The position numbers were made by a program, and so were the translations under genes. Shown piece after piece: positions 1 through 6,153 of a DNA stretch of 10,573 nt. Within the stretch, counting starts at the first letter, position 1. Every line of letters starts with the position of its first letter. Source of the stretch: Desulfuromusa sp. (GTDB lineage: Bacteria; Desulfobacterota; Desulfuromonadia; Desulfuromonadales; Geopsychrobacteraceae). The stretch covers positions 1 to 10,573 of the forward strand of contig JAGGWI010000030.1 of NCBI GenBank assembly GCA_021157505.1, in the 5' to 3' direction. The notes beneath the pieces are model-generated. The model saw only the letters and a program-made list of their open reading frames with translations, did no database searches and was not told the origin of the DNA.

Positions 1-17
1 CTATGTGCTTGCACCAT
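1..17 (-). CDS. Start of a divergent gene, cut by the window edge
   Basis: Read on the minus strand, an ATG (complement of 15-17) opens a frame beginning Met-Val-Gln-Ala-His and runs off the left edge. A GGAGGT Shine-Dalgarno sequence sits 4 nt upstream, and a promoter plus a large inverted repeat lie further upstream. These signals together are much better than chance for a real gene start. Only five codons are visible, so no function can be assigned. The gene is divergent from the catabolic cluster and could belong to a different transcription unit. Confidence 0.55.
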
Positions 18-21
18 GATT

Positions 22-27
22 ACCTCC
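22..27 (-). promoter_or_regulatory. Strong ribosome binding site of the divergent gene
   Basis: The minus strand reads GGAGGT, followed by AATC and then ATG. It is a near-perfect anti-16S match and is the main reason to call the 5-codon start at 1-17 a gene. Confidence 0.6.
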
Positions 28-28
28 A

Positions 29-71
29 AATTAATATTGGCATATATTTTAAACATATGCCAATATTAATT
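29..71. repeat. Perfect 17-bp inverted repeat, candidate operator
   Basis: The left arm at 29-45 (AATTAATATTGGCATAT) and the right arm at 55-71 (ATATGCCAATATTAATT) are exact reverse complements around a 9-nt spacer at 46-54. The repeat covers the -10 element and spacer of the minus-strand promoter and ends just before that gene's Shine-Dalgarno site. This is typical of a dimeric repressor operator, and autoregulation of the divergent gene is one possibility. A stem-loop in the 5' leader RNA is the alternative. There is no adjacent T-tract as in a terminator. Confidence 0.6.
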
Positions 72-80
72 ATTTGTCAA
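52..80 (-). promoter_or_regulatory. Sigma70-type promoter for the divergent gene
   Basis: On the minus strand a perfect -35 TTGACA (complement of 75-80) is followed after 17 nt by TATGTT (complement of 52-57, 4 of 6 matches to TATAAT). The -10 element and most of the spacer lie within the 17-bp inverted repeat, so a protein bound there would block polymerase. Confidence 0.5.
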
Positions 81-605
81 ATTCTTTGAAAAACTGGTGT
101 TTGGCAGAAAGAACTGGTTTACGAGCCGTTTGACGATGGCTGGCCGGGATGTGAAGAATAGCTTACCGTGGCGCAATAGCCGGTGGGTAGGGAGGGGGTC
201 GCTCGATTTTGCGGCCATTTCGTCTTGCTTCCTGAAAAGCGATTTCCTATCATCTATCATCGAAGATGCTATGAAGGCAGCTAAACAAATAGAAAATTTA
301 GCCATACAGATCATTCCAAAGGTCTTTAAGAAGATATCTTATCAAAAAGAGGATAAAGAGAAAGTTCAAGGATAAACTTGGGTATGAACTGAACTTGGAA
401 TCCCCCCCAAAGCTATTGTGAGAAAGTTCAGTGGCTGAAGTTGAATTATCTTGAGCATAACTCGTTGGTTGGAGTCAATCCCATTCTTAGTTGAAATTTC
501 CCTCAACCTCATCCGCATTATACTGCCCGTACGCTTTCCTGAGTGATATGGTTAAGATTTAGATCTTTCATGATGGCTTTTTGTAATGATGGTAAATGGC
601 GGGTA
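81..605. other. Intergenic spacer without a convincing gene
   Basis: Open frames occur on both strands (plus 97-375, minus 66-314). Neither has a Shine-Dalgarno site, a recognisable domain or a family-like composition, and they overlap each other and the divergent promoter. The plus-strand frame encodes a lysine-rich C-terminal stretch (around 285-375) that could be the relic of a gene, but I do not recognise it. The second half carries AAGTTCA repeats (362-432), described separately. Otherwise I see nothing in this stretch. Confidence 0.4.
362..432. repeat. Three AAGTTCA copies in alternating orientation
   Basis: AAGTTCA occurs at 362-368 (plus), 390-396 (inverted) and 424-430 (plus). The second and third copies extend to a perfect 9-bp inverted repeat, ACTGAACTT at 388-396 and AAGTTCAGT at 424-432, around a 27-nt loop. 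The set could be regulator half-sites or a decayed mobile-element end. It lies more than 250 bp upstream of the proposed regulator-gene promoter. Confidence 0.35.
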
Positions 606-621
606 CAAAATCATGATTTTG
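606..621. repeat. 16-bp perfect palindrome upstream of the IclR-family gene
   Basis: CAAAATCATGATTTTG is a perfect dyad with no spacer. It sits about 70 bp upstream of the proposed -35 at 690, a usual place for an activator site. The same TCATGAT core appears at 568-574, so there are two core copies about four helical turns apart. The role as a binding site is inferred. Confidence 0.4.
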
Positions 622-689
622 AGCTTTTAAAGATTTTTTTGAAAAAGTTCTAAACTTATGTCGAATATCCAATTCCAATAATAAAAAAC

Positions 690-718
690 TTGATTTTATT
701 TTTTTATTATTTTATTAT
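690..718 (+). promoter_or_regulatory. Likely promoter of the catabolic cluster
   Basis: TTGATT (690-695) and TATTAT (713-718) are separated by 17 nt in a very AT-rich tract (about 668-728), and would start transcription around 725, some 30 nt before the regulator's first ATG. The match is moderate (4/6 and 5/6), and the AT-rich context offers other -10 choices nearby. No comparably good promoter is seen between the downstream genes, so this may drive the whole operon. Confidence 0.45.
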
Positions 719-738
719 ATAAAAATAGTTTTCGCATA

Positions 739-753
739 GAGAAATATTTTCTG
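739..753. promoter_or_regulatory. IclR-box-like operator next to the regulator start
   Basis: GAGAAATATTTTCTG is an imperfect dyad with perfect arms AGAAA (740-744) and TTTCT (748-752). Its core GAAAT-N2-TTTC resembles the Escherichia coli IclR consensus TGGAAATNATTTCCA (recalled from the literature). A second, wider dyad, TTTTCGCA (729-736) with TGCAAAA (752-758), frames it. The site lies between the proposed transcription start and the first ATG, where a bound IclR-family dimer or tetramer would repress its own operon. Confidence 0.4.
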
Positions 754-757
754 CAAA

Positions 758-1567
758 ATGGAATATCTAATGGCTGATGCATTCCAGTCCCGTTATTTTA
801 TTAATTCGCTGGCCAGAGGCTTGGCTGTTCTTGGAGTTCTTGCCGATGCCGGAGAAGCGGTGAATCTTACTTTCATTGCCAACAGTTTGGGTATCTCCAT
901 GGCGACGGCGTATCGCTTCATGTATACTCTTGAGTCGTTGGGTTATGTTGAACGTGATCCTGATAACAGAACGTATCAGCTGAAGCCAAAGATTTTGTCT
1001 TTGGGACATAACTATTTTAATTCATCCAACCTCTGGCAGTCTGCTCATCCCTACCTGTTGAAGGCCTGTCGGGAGCATGGAGAAACTTTCAATCTTGCGG
1101 TGTTGGATGATATCAACATTTTGTACATCGACCGAGTTAAGACCCAGAAGATTCTAGATATCAATCTTGAGATAGGTTCCAAACTGCCGGCTTACTGCAC
1201 TTCCATGGGGCGGGTGTTGTTGGCGGCTCTACCGATAGATGAAGCCCAGGAGCGGTTGCGGCAAGCTGAGCGGAAATCACTGACGGCGACGACCGTTACC
1301 TCTCTGGAATCGTTGATGAGCATTATTGATGATGTTCGCCGTCAGGGCTATGCGATTAACAGTGGAGAAATGGCGCCCGAGCTGAGGTCGGTAGCGGCAC
1401 CTGTTCACAATAGCGATGGCAAAGTAGCGGCAGCGGTAAATATTGCCGTTAATGCTAGTCAGTATGATGAAGAGCGGCTGCGTCGGGAAGCAGTGCCGGC
1501 CGTTATTGGTGTCGCAGGTGCTATCTCCCTGGCATTGGGATATCAAGAACCAAGGAGCAAAAAGTGA
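758..1567 (+). CDS. IclR-family transcriptional regulator
   Basis: This is a DNA-binding regulator of 269 residues, the usual IclR-family size. Residues about 15-78 form the IclR winged helix-turn-helix, with 'FINSLARGLAVL' leading in, 'LGISMATAYRFMYTLESLGY' as the recognition region and 'TYQLKPKILSLG' as the wing. Residues about 95-262 are the GAF-like effector domain, with the family signatures 'YCTSMGRVLLAAL' and 'GYAINSGEMAPELRSVAAPV'. The N-terminal wording is closest to the PcaR/PobR branch, members of which sense aromatic or beta-keto acids, so a ligand from the pathway encoded downstream is plausible. Start choice is uncertain: ATG 758 or in-frame ATG 770 (MADAFQ...); both have weak ribosome sites. 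It is the first gene of the cluster, shares its last 4 nt with the aminotransferase gene, and has an IclR-box-like dyad just upstream. Whether it represses or activates is not visible. Confidence 0.93.
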   Translation: MEYLMADAFQSRYFINSLARGLAVLGVLADAGEAVNLTFIANSLGISMATAYRFMYTLESLGYVERDPDNRTYQLKPKILSLGHNYFNSSNLWQSAHPYLLKACREHGETFNLAVLDDINILYIDRVKTQKILDINLEIGSKLPAYCTSMGRVLLAALPIDEAQERLRQAERKSLTATTVTSLESLMSIIDDVRRQGYAINSGEMAPELRSVAAPVHNSDGKVAAAVNIAVNASQYDEERLRREAVPAVIGVAGAISLALGYQEPRSKK

Positions 1568-2904
1568 CAGCATCTCACGTGTTTCTGCGGCGCTGGGACA
1601 AAACGCTGCCCACGGCGGTCCGAGGTTCCGGGATTTGGCTTGAAGATGTCGATGGCAAGCGATACCTGGACGCTTGCGGTGGTCCGATATGTGTTAATCT
1701 TGGTCATGGTCGGGAGGAGATAGCCAAGGCAATAAGTTTGCAAGCTGCCTGCCTGGAATATGCCCATCCAACCATGTTTGCTGTGCCGGTTGTTGAACAG
1801 TTGGCTGAACGGTTGGCAATGATTACGCCACCGGGAATAGAGCGCTTTTATTTTCTTTCAAGTGGCTCAGAAGCGGTGGAGGCAGCCATCAAGTTTGCCC
1901 GTCAGGTCCATTTGGCAGCTGGTCGAAAGGAGCGTTATCGGGTTATTTCGCGATGGCAGTCGTATCATGGCTGTACACTCGGGGCTCTTTCAGCAACCGG
2001 CAAGTCCAGTATGCGCAAGCCTTTTACCCCGCTTCTTTCACCTCATGCTATCCATATCCCGCCGCCTTATTGTTTGCGCTGCCATTACAAACTTACCTTT
2101 CCGGCCTGTAACCTGCGCTGTGCCCATGCCTTAGAGGATGCCATTAATCTTGAGGGTTCGGAAACTATTGCCGCTTTTATAGCGGAGCCGGTGTGCGGTG
2201 CAACGCTAGCTGCTGTTGTCCCGCCAAAAGAGTATAACCAGGTAGTGGCTGATATATGCCGCCGCCATGGTGTCCTGTTTATTCTAGACGAGGTAATGTC
2301 TGGTATGGGGCGCACCGGAACCTGGTTTGCCGCGGAGCATTTTGGTCTGCAGCCTGATATTATTGTTCTCGGAAAAGGGCTTGGCGGTGGTTATCTGCCG
2401 TTGTCGGCAATCGGTTGCCGTGAGGAACAGGTGAGCTCTGTGGTAGATACATTCGGTGGTTTTATCCACGGGCATACCTTTTCACACCATCCGGTGACAG
2501 CCGCCGCCGGTCTTGCGGTTATGGATATTATTGAGCGGGAACAGTTACTGCCGCAAGTTCAGAGGATGGGGCGGTTGCTTGGTGAATTACTTGTCCCCCT
2601 GACCGATCATCCCCATGTTGCCGATGTGCGTGGTATTGGCTTGATGTGGGGGATTGAATTTGTTGCTGATCAGAAAACTTGTACATCGTTCAGCCGCAGT
2701 GAAAAGGTGACCGAGCGGCTGTTTGATGCCCTGATGAAAGCTGGCATTCTGGTTTATAAGTGCGCCGGGGTTGCCGGTAATGAGGGTGACGCGATTATGC
2801 TAGGTCCACCGTTTATCATTACGGAAGATGAACTGTCATTAATGGTTCACACTTTGCGGAAAGTCGTAGAAGATTTTTTTGAAAGGGCTTTCCGTATTGA
2901 CTGA
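1564..2904 (+). CDS. Class III PLP-dependent aminotransferase
   Basis: Cytoplasmic fold-type I aminotransferase of 446 residues. PLP-binding landmarks are present: the phosphate-binding 'SSGSEAVEAA' (99-108), 'SYHGCTLGALS' (133-143), the pyridine-nitrogen Asp242 in 'ILDEVMSGMGRTG' (240-252) and the Schiff-base Lys271 in 'LGKGLGGGYLPLSA' (269-282). Class III enzymes move omega- or beta-amino groups to pyruvate or 2-oxoglutarate; relatives include 4-aminobutyrate, beta-alanine and beta-amino acid transaminases, and the substrate cannot be told from sequence. Four cysteines (170, 173, 182, 186) form a CxxC...CxxxC insert also seen in some relatives. The GTG start at 1564 is preceded by AAGGAG (1552-1557) with 6-nt spacing and overlaps the regulator stop as GTGA, implying translational coupling. 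With a BKACE three steps downstream, formation of a beta-keto acid from a beta-amino acid is an attractive role, but it is inferred. A 2,2-dialkylglycine decarboxylase-like activity is an alternative. Confidence 0.93.
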   Translation: MTASHVFLRRWDKTLPTAVRGSGIWLEDVDGKRYLDACGGPICVNLGHGREEIAKAISLQAACLEYAHPTMFAVPVVEQLAERLAMITPPGIERFYFLSSGSEAVEAAIKFARQVHLAAGRKERYRVISRWQSYHGCTLGALSATGKSSMRKPFTPLLSPHAIHIPPPYCLRCHYKLTFPACNLRCAHALEDAINLEGSETIAAFIAEPVCGATLAAVVPPKEYNQVVADICRRHGVLFILDEVMSGMGRTGTWFAAEHFGLQPDIIVLGKGLGGGYLPLSAIGCREEQVSSVVDTFGGFIHGHTFSHHPVTAAAGLAVMDIIEREQLLPQVQRMGRLLGELLVPLTDHPHVADVRGIGLMWGIEFVADQKTCTSFSRSEKVTERLFDALMKAGILVYKCAGVAGNEGDAIMLGPPFIITEDELSLMVHTLRKVVEDFFERAFRID

Positions 2905-2977
2905 TTGAGATTGTCGTTGTTTTATTTTTTTTGTTGCGGGTCGTTCAGCTTGGCTCGTTTATTGTTAACTGTTGTCT

Positions 2978-2996
2978 GGAGGGAGGAGAGAAGGAA
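2978..2996 (+). promoter_or_regulatory. Purine-rich ribosome binding site of the binding-protein gene
   Basis: An uninterrupted run with two GGAGG-type cores and a final AAGGAA directly precedes ATG 2997. It fixes the start at 2997 rather than the in-frame codon at 2931, because only the 2997 start places a signal peptide at the N-terminus. The strength suits a binding protein made in excess over its transporter. Confidence 0.7.
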
Positions 2997-4181
2997 ATGA
3001 AAAAAAGTATGGTGTGCATGGTGTTCGTGGTTTTGTTGATTTTTCTAGGCAGTGCGGGCTTTGTTGCCGCGGAGACAGTTAAAATTGGGGTTGTTGGGCC
3101 GCGAACCGGTACTGCGGCGGCCACCGGAAAATCATTTACCGAGGGCATTAAACTGGCAACTGATTATGTTAATGCACATGGTGGGGTGCTTGGCAAAAAG
3201 ATGGAAGTTGTTTTTGAGGATACCGCTGGTTCCCCAGATAAAGCGGCTTCTGGTTTCGAACGCCTGGTTACCCGTGACAATGTTGTCATGGTTCTTGGAG
3301 AAAGCCATTCGTCAGCAGCATTGGCTGAAATCGAGGTGGCAAACCGCCTCAAGGTACCGTTTATCGTTGCCGAAGCCTGGGCCGATCCGATTACCGCAAA
3401 GAATTATAAGTTTGTCTTCCGTGCCGGTCCTTCAAATTCCGGGGTGGTCAATGAAACTATCGCTAAATGGGTAATTCATGAAGGCTTCAAGAAGGCTTAT
3501 ATCGTTGCGGAAAACACCGATTGGGGTTTAGGAATTGGCAAGTTGTGTGAGAAGGCTTTAAATGTGGCCGGCATTGCCAATAAAACCGTGGTAACTGAAC
3601 GAAAAGGTCAGGATCATTATACGGAGTTGGCGAAGATCAAGGCATTTAATCCGGATGTCATTCTGGCGTTTGTGTATGGTACCGGGCTACATTACTTTGT
3701 TGCTCAGGCCGGTGAGATGCATCTGACCCCGAAAGCAATCATTTTAGATGGTGCTGGCCCACCCAGTCTCTGGCCTGCTTTTTGGAACAACGTTGGTGAC
3801 TACGGCAACCTGGAATGCCTGGTATCTTCAATGCACAAGGATGTTGAGCTGACCAAGTTGGCAACCTTGTTCCGCAAAAATTATGAAAAAGAGTTCGGCA
3901 AGGCACCTACCGATTACAAGTCCCGCTCGATTTTTGATGGTGTTCTTATTGCTGCCGATGCCATTAACCGGGCTGGTACGACGGATGCGGATGCTCTGGT
4001 GGATGCCCTTGAAAAAACCAGCCTGACCGTAACTCGTGGCCAGGTTGCTTTCGGTACGACGAAGGGTGGCCCCGAATACCATCAGTGGATGCCGCCTATG
4101 CTGGTCATCCAGTGGCAGGATAAAAACCAGATAGTGCTCTATCCGCCGGCTGGAGCAACCGGATCCCTGAAACACAAATAG
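2997..4181 (+). CDS. Periplasmic binding protein of a branched-chain amino acid-type ABC transporter
   Basis: Solute receptor of 394 residues in the LivJ/LivK (Peripla_BP_6, type I) family. Residues 1-25 are a Sec signal peptide: Met-Lys-Lys, a hydrophobic core, and a likely cut after 'FVAA' before Glu26. There is no lipobox cysteine, so the mature protein should be free in the periplasm. The mature chain opens with the family pattern 'VKIGVVGPRTGTAAATGKSF', then 'VNAHGGVLGKKMEVVFEDTAGSP', 'VMVLGESHSSAALA' for ligand contacts and 'YIVAENTDWG' at the hinge or second lobe. The family binds leucine, isoleucine and valine but also amides, urea, short-chain and aromatic acids, so the ligand is open; the surrounding aminotransferase and BKACE suggest an amino or keto acid. 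It lies 92 nt after the aminotransferase gene and is followed by a strong hairpin and all four transporter partners. Confidence 0.93.
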   Translation: MKKSMVCMVFVVLLIFLGSAGFVAAETVKIGVVGPRTGTAAATGKSFTEGIKLATDYVNAHGGVLGKKMEVVFEDTAGSPDKAASGFERLVTRDNVVMVLGESHSSAALAEIEVANRLKVPFIVAEAWADPITAKNYKFVFRAGPSNSGVVNETIAKWVIHEGFKKAYIVAENTDWGLGIGKLCEKALNVAGIANKTVVTERKGQDHYTELAKIKAFNPDVILAFVYGTGLHYFVAQAGEMHLTPKAIILDGAGPPSLWPAFWNNVGDYGNLECLVSSMHKDVELTKLATLFRKNYEKEFGKAPTDYKSRSIFDGVLIAADAINRAGTTDADALVDALEKTSLTVTRGQVAFGTTKGGPEYHQWMPPMLVIQWQDKNQIVLYPPAGATGSLKHK

Positions 4182-4206
4182 TTTTTATTTTTTAACAGAG
4201 GCTAAA

Positions 4207-4239
4207 ACCGGGAGGAGAGATAAATCCTCTCTTCCCGGT
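4207..4239 (+). terminator. Intercistronic hairpin after the binding-protein gene
   Basis: ACCGGGAGGAGAG (4207-4219) pairs with CTCTCTTCCCGGT (4227-4239) over 13 positions, one of them a G-U wobble, around the 7-nt loop ATAAATC. No T-tract follows, so it is a poor intrinsic terminator. A stable stem at this point more likely protects the upstream message from 3' exonucleases or partly attenuates the permease genes. The result would be more binding protein than membrane parts, as known for malE-malF-type operons. The next start codon (4258) is 18 nt beyond the stem. Confidence 0.6.
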
Positions 4240-4257
4240 GTAGTCCTAAGGTAATCC

Positions 4258-5115
4258 ATGTTTCTTCTTGCATTGACGAACGGCTTGGTTATCGGCATTA
4301 TTTATGCGCTAGCAGCACTGGGAGTATCCCTCGTGGTTGGCATCATGAATGTCGTTAATTTCGCCCACGGTGAGCTCTACATCCTTGCCGGTTATTTCAG
4401 TTATCATTTTGCTAATACTCTGGGAATGAACTACCTAGTAGCGATGATGCTGTCTGTCGGGCTGGTGTTTATTTTCGGGATGATCATCGAGGTTCTCTTA
4501 ATCAGAAAAACCTATGGCGATGACCTCTACTCACTGATCCTAACATTTATTCTCTCAATTGTCCTGCAGAACGCGTATTTACTGGTTTTCGGTCCCTATC
4601 CAAATAAACCGCCAAACTGGGTAAAAGGAGCGACTAATGTTCTTGGACAATTTTATTATGGCAATCAGCGTCTGGCTGCCTGTGGTGCCGGGCTGGTGGT
4701 GATTGCTATTGTATACCTGATGCTGAAAAAAACCTGGTTTGGCCGTATGCTCAGGGCCACCAGTCAAGATAGAGAAATTGCCGAGCTAAATGGGGTAAAC
4801 ACCACGGCCCTCAATATGTTGAGCTTTGGTTTGGGTTGCGCTTTGGCTGCTGCTGCCGGGGTTATCTTGAGCCCGATTTTTCCGGTTACCCCGACAGGTG
4901 GAATGGCTGTCGCTTTGACGGCTTTTGTCGTTGTCGTTCTCGGGGGAATGGGATCATTCTGGGGTTGCGTAGTCGGTGGTTTGGTCATCGGGCTGGTTGA
5001 GAATTTTGGTGCGGCGTTCATCTCTTCCGGCTACCGGCATGTGTTCGGTTTTATTATCCTGATTTTTGTTCTGCTTGTCCGACCAGCGGGGCTGTTTGGT
5101 AACCGTGAAATATGA
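4258..5115 (+). CDS. livH: ABC transporter permease, LivH family
   Basis: Inner-membrane permease of 285 residues, about eight hydrophobic segments, normal for LivH. The N-terminus 'LTNGLVIGIIYALAALGVSLVVGIMNVVNFAHGELYILAGY' carries the family signature NFAHGE (34-39). The cytoplasmic coupling (EAA-like) loop is 'FGRMLRATSQDREIAELNGV' (161-180), which contacts an ATPase subunit. The C-terminus 'GFIILIFVLLVRPAGLFG' is also typical. It should pair with the LivM-like permease to form the channel that takes substrate from the periplasmic binding protein. The ATG start has TAAGGT (4247-4252) at 5-nt spacing. The symbol is by family and does not imply leucine as substrate. Confidence 0.93.
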   Translation: MFLLALTNGLVIGIIYALAALGVSLVVGIMNVVNFAHGELYILAGYFSYHFANTLGMNYLVAMMLSVGLVFIFGMIIEVLLIRKTYGDDLYSLILTFILSIVLQNAYLLVFGPYPNKPPNWVKGATNVLGQFYYGNQRLAACGAGLVVIAIVYLMLKKTWFGRMLRATSQDREIAELNGVNTTALNMLSFGLGCALAAAAGVILSPIFPVTPTGGMAVALTAFVVVVLGGMGSFWGCVVGGLVIGLVENFGAAFISSGYRHVFGFIILIFVLLVRPAGLFGNREI

Positions 5116-5185
5116 TATTTCATTTCGCCGAGTGTGACAGCCTATGTTTGCAGAATCGGTGTGTTTGTTTTGGTGGAGTTGCTGA

Positions 5186-6109
5186 GTGAAGAATACGAAA
5201 GTAATTCTGGTATGCATGGTTATCGGCCTGTTTGGGATTCTGCCGTTGGGTTTGAATATCTATCAGCAGCATGTCATGATTGTCTGTCTGTTTTATGTCA
5301 TGATGGCTGCGAGTTGGAATTTGCTGGCGGGATACACCGGTCAGGTGTCTTTTGCCCATGCTGCCTTTGCTGGGATTGGTGCCTATACTTCGGGAATTCT
5401 GGCGGTGAAAGCCGGGCTGTCGCCGTGGCTCGGGATCCCCCTGGGGGTGTTGTTTGCGGCGGTCATCGGTTTTGGGGTTGGTTTGCTCTGTTTGAAAATG
5501 GGGGGGATCTACCTGTCGCTTACCACACTTGGGGTTTCCGAAATTTTCCATATCATCATTAATAACGAATACGAAATAACCCGAGGTACCATGGGGCTGC
5601 AGGTTCCAGGATTGTTGGTGGAGTACTCAAAAACGGGTTACTTCTATATTATGCTGGTAACGGCCATTGTTTCCTTGCTGGTGATTTACTGGATGATTCA
5701 TTCAAATATCGGTCTCAATTTCCGGGCAGTTCAGAACGATGAAAAGGCAGCTGCGTCCCTCGGCGTCGATGTTATTCGCATTCGGGTGCTGGCATTTACT
5801 GTGTCCAGTGCCTTGGCAGGCCTGGCAGGCGGTGTTTATGGTCACTATCTTTTACTGATTACGCCGGAAATTCCCTCTCTGGATCAACAGTTTCTGGTAC
5901 TATCAATGACCATTATCGGTGGTATGGGATCATTTATTGGGCCGATTATTGGCGCCTTTACACTGGAAATATTATCTGAATACATTCGTGGCTATGGTGA
6001 GTATCACGTGCTGGTTTTTGGTTTGATTGCCTTGAGCATGGCGCGGTTTGCCCCCAACGGTGTTGTCGGTCTGGTTCAGGCTGGATGGGCAAAAAGGTCA
6101 ACTTCATAG
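5186..6109 (+). CDS. livM: ABC transporter permease, LivM family
   Basis: The second inner-membrane permease, 307 residues. The landmark 'NLLAGYTGQVSFAHAAFAGIGAY' (45-67) with GQVSFAH is the LivM signature, and 'GLNFRAVQNDEKAAASLGVDV' (166-186) is the ATPase-coupling loop. 'IIGGMGSFIGPIIGA' near 223-237 matches the conserved late segment. The GTG start at 5186 follows TGGAG (5173-5177) at 8-nt spacing; the first hydrophobic segment begins almost at once, as expected. A 70-nt gap separates it from livH, wider than in tightly packed liv operons, with no promoter or terminator that I can support. It forms the transmembrane heterodimer with the LivH-like protein. Confidence 0.92.
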   Translation: MKNTKVILVCMVIGLFGILPLGLNIYQQHVMIVCLFYVMMAASWNLLAGYTGQVSFAHAAFAGIGAYTSGILAVKAGLSPWLGIPLGVLFAAVIGFGVGLLCLKMGGIYLSLTTLGVSEIFHIIINNEYEITRGTMGLQVPGLLVEYSKTGYFYIMLVTAIVSLLVIYWMIHSNIGLNFRAVQNDEKAAASLGVDVIRIRVLAFTVSSALAGLAGGVYGHYLLLITPEIPSLDQQFLVLSMTIIGGMGSFIGPIIGAFTLEILSEYIRGYGEYHVLVFGLIALSMARFAPNGVVGLVQAGWAKRSTS

Positions 6110-6153
6110 TTTGGGTGCGTTTGGCATACCTGATGTGACGATACGAGGAGCAT

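Noticed and set aside
97..375. Plus-strand open frame of 92 codons with a lysine-rich tail
   Set aside because: It begins at a GTG without a ribosome site next to the divergent promoter, has no recognisable domain, and overlaps an equally long minus-strand frame (66-314). It could be a relic but is not supportable as a gene.
2931..2996. Upstream extension of the binding-protein gene to the codon at 2931
   Set aside because: It would put 22 residues before the signal peptide and run through the ribosome binding site; ATG 2997 fits both signals.
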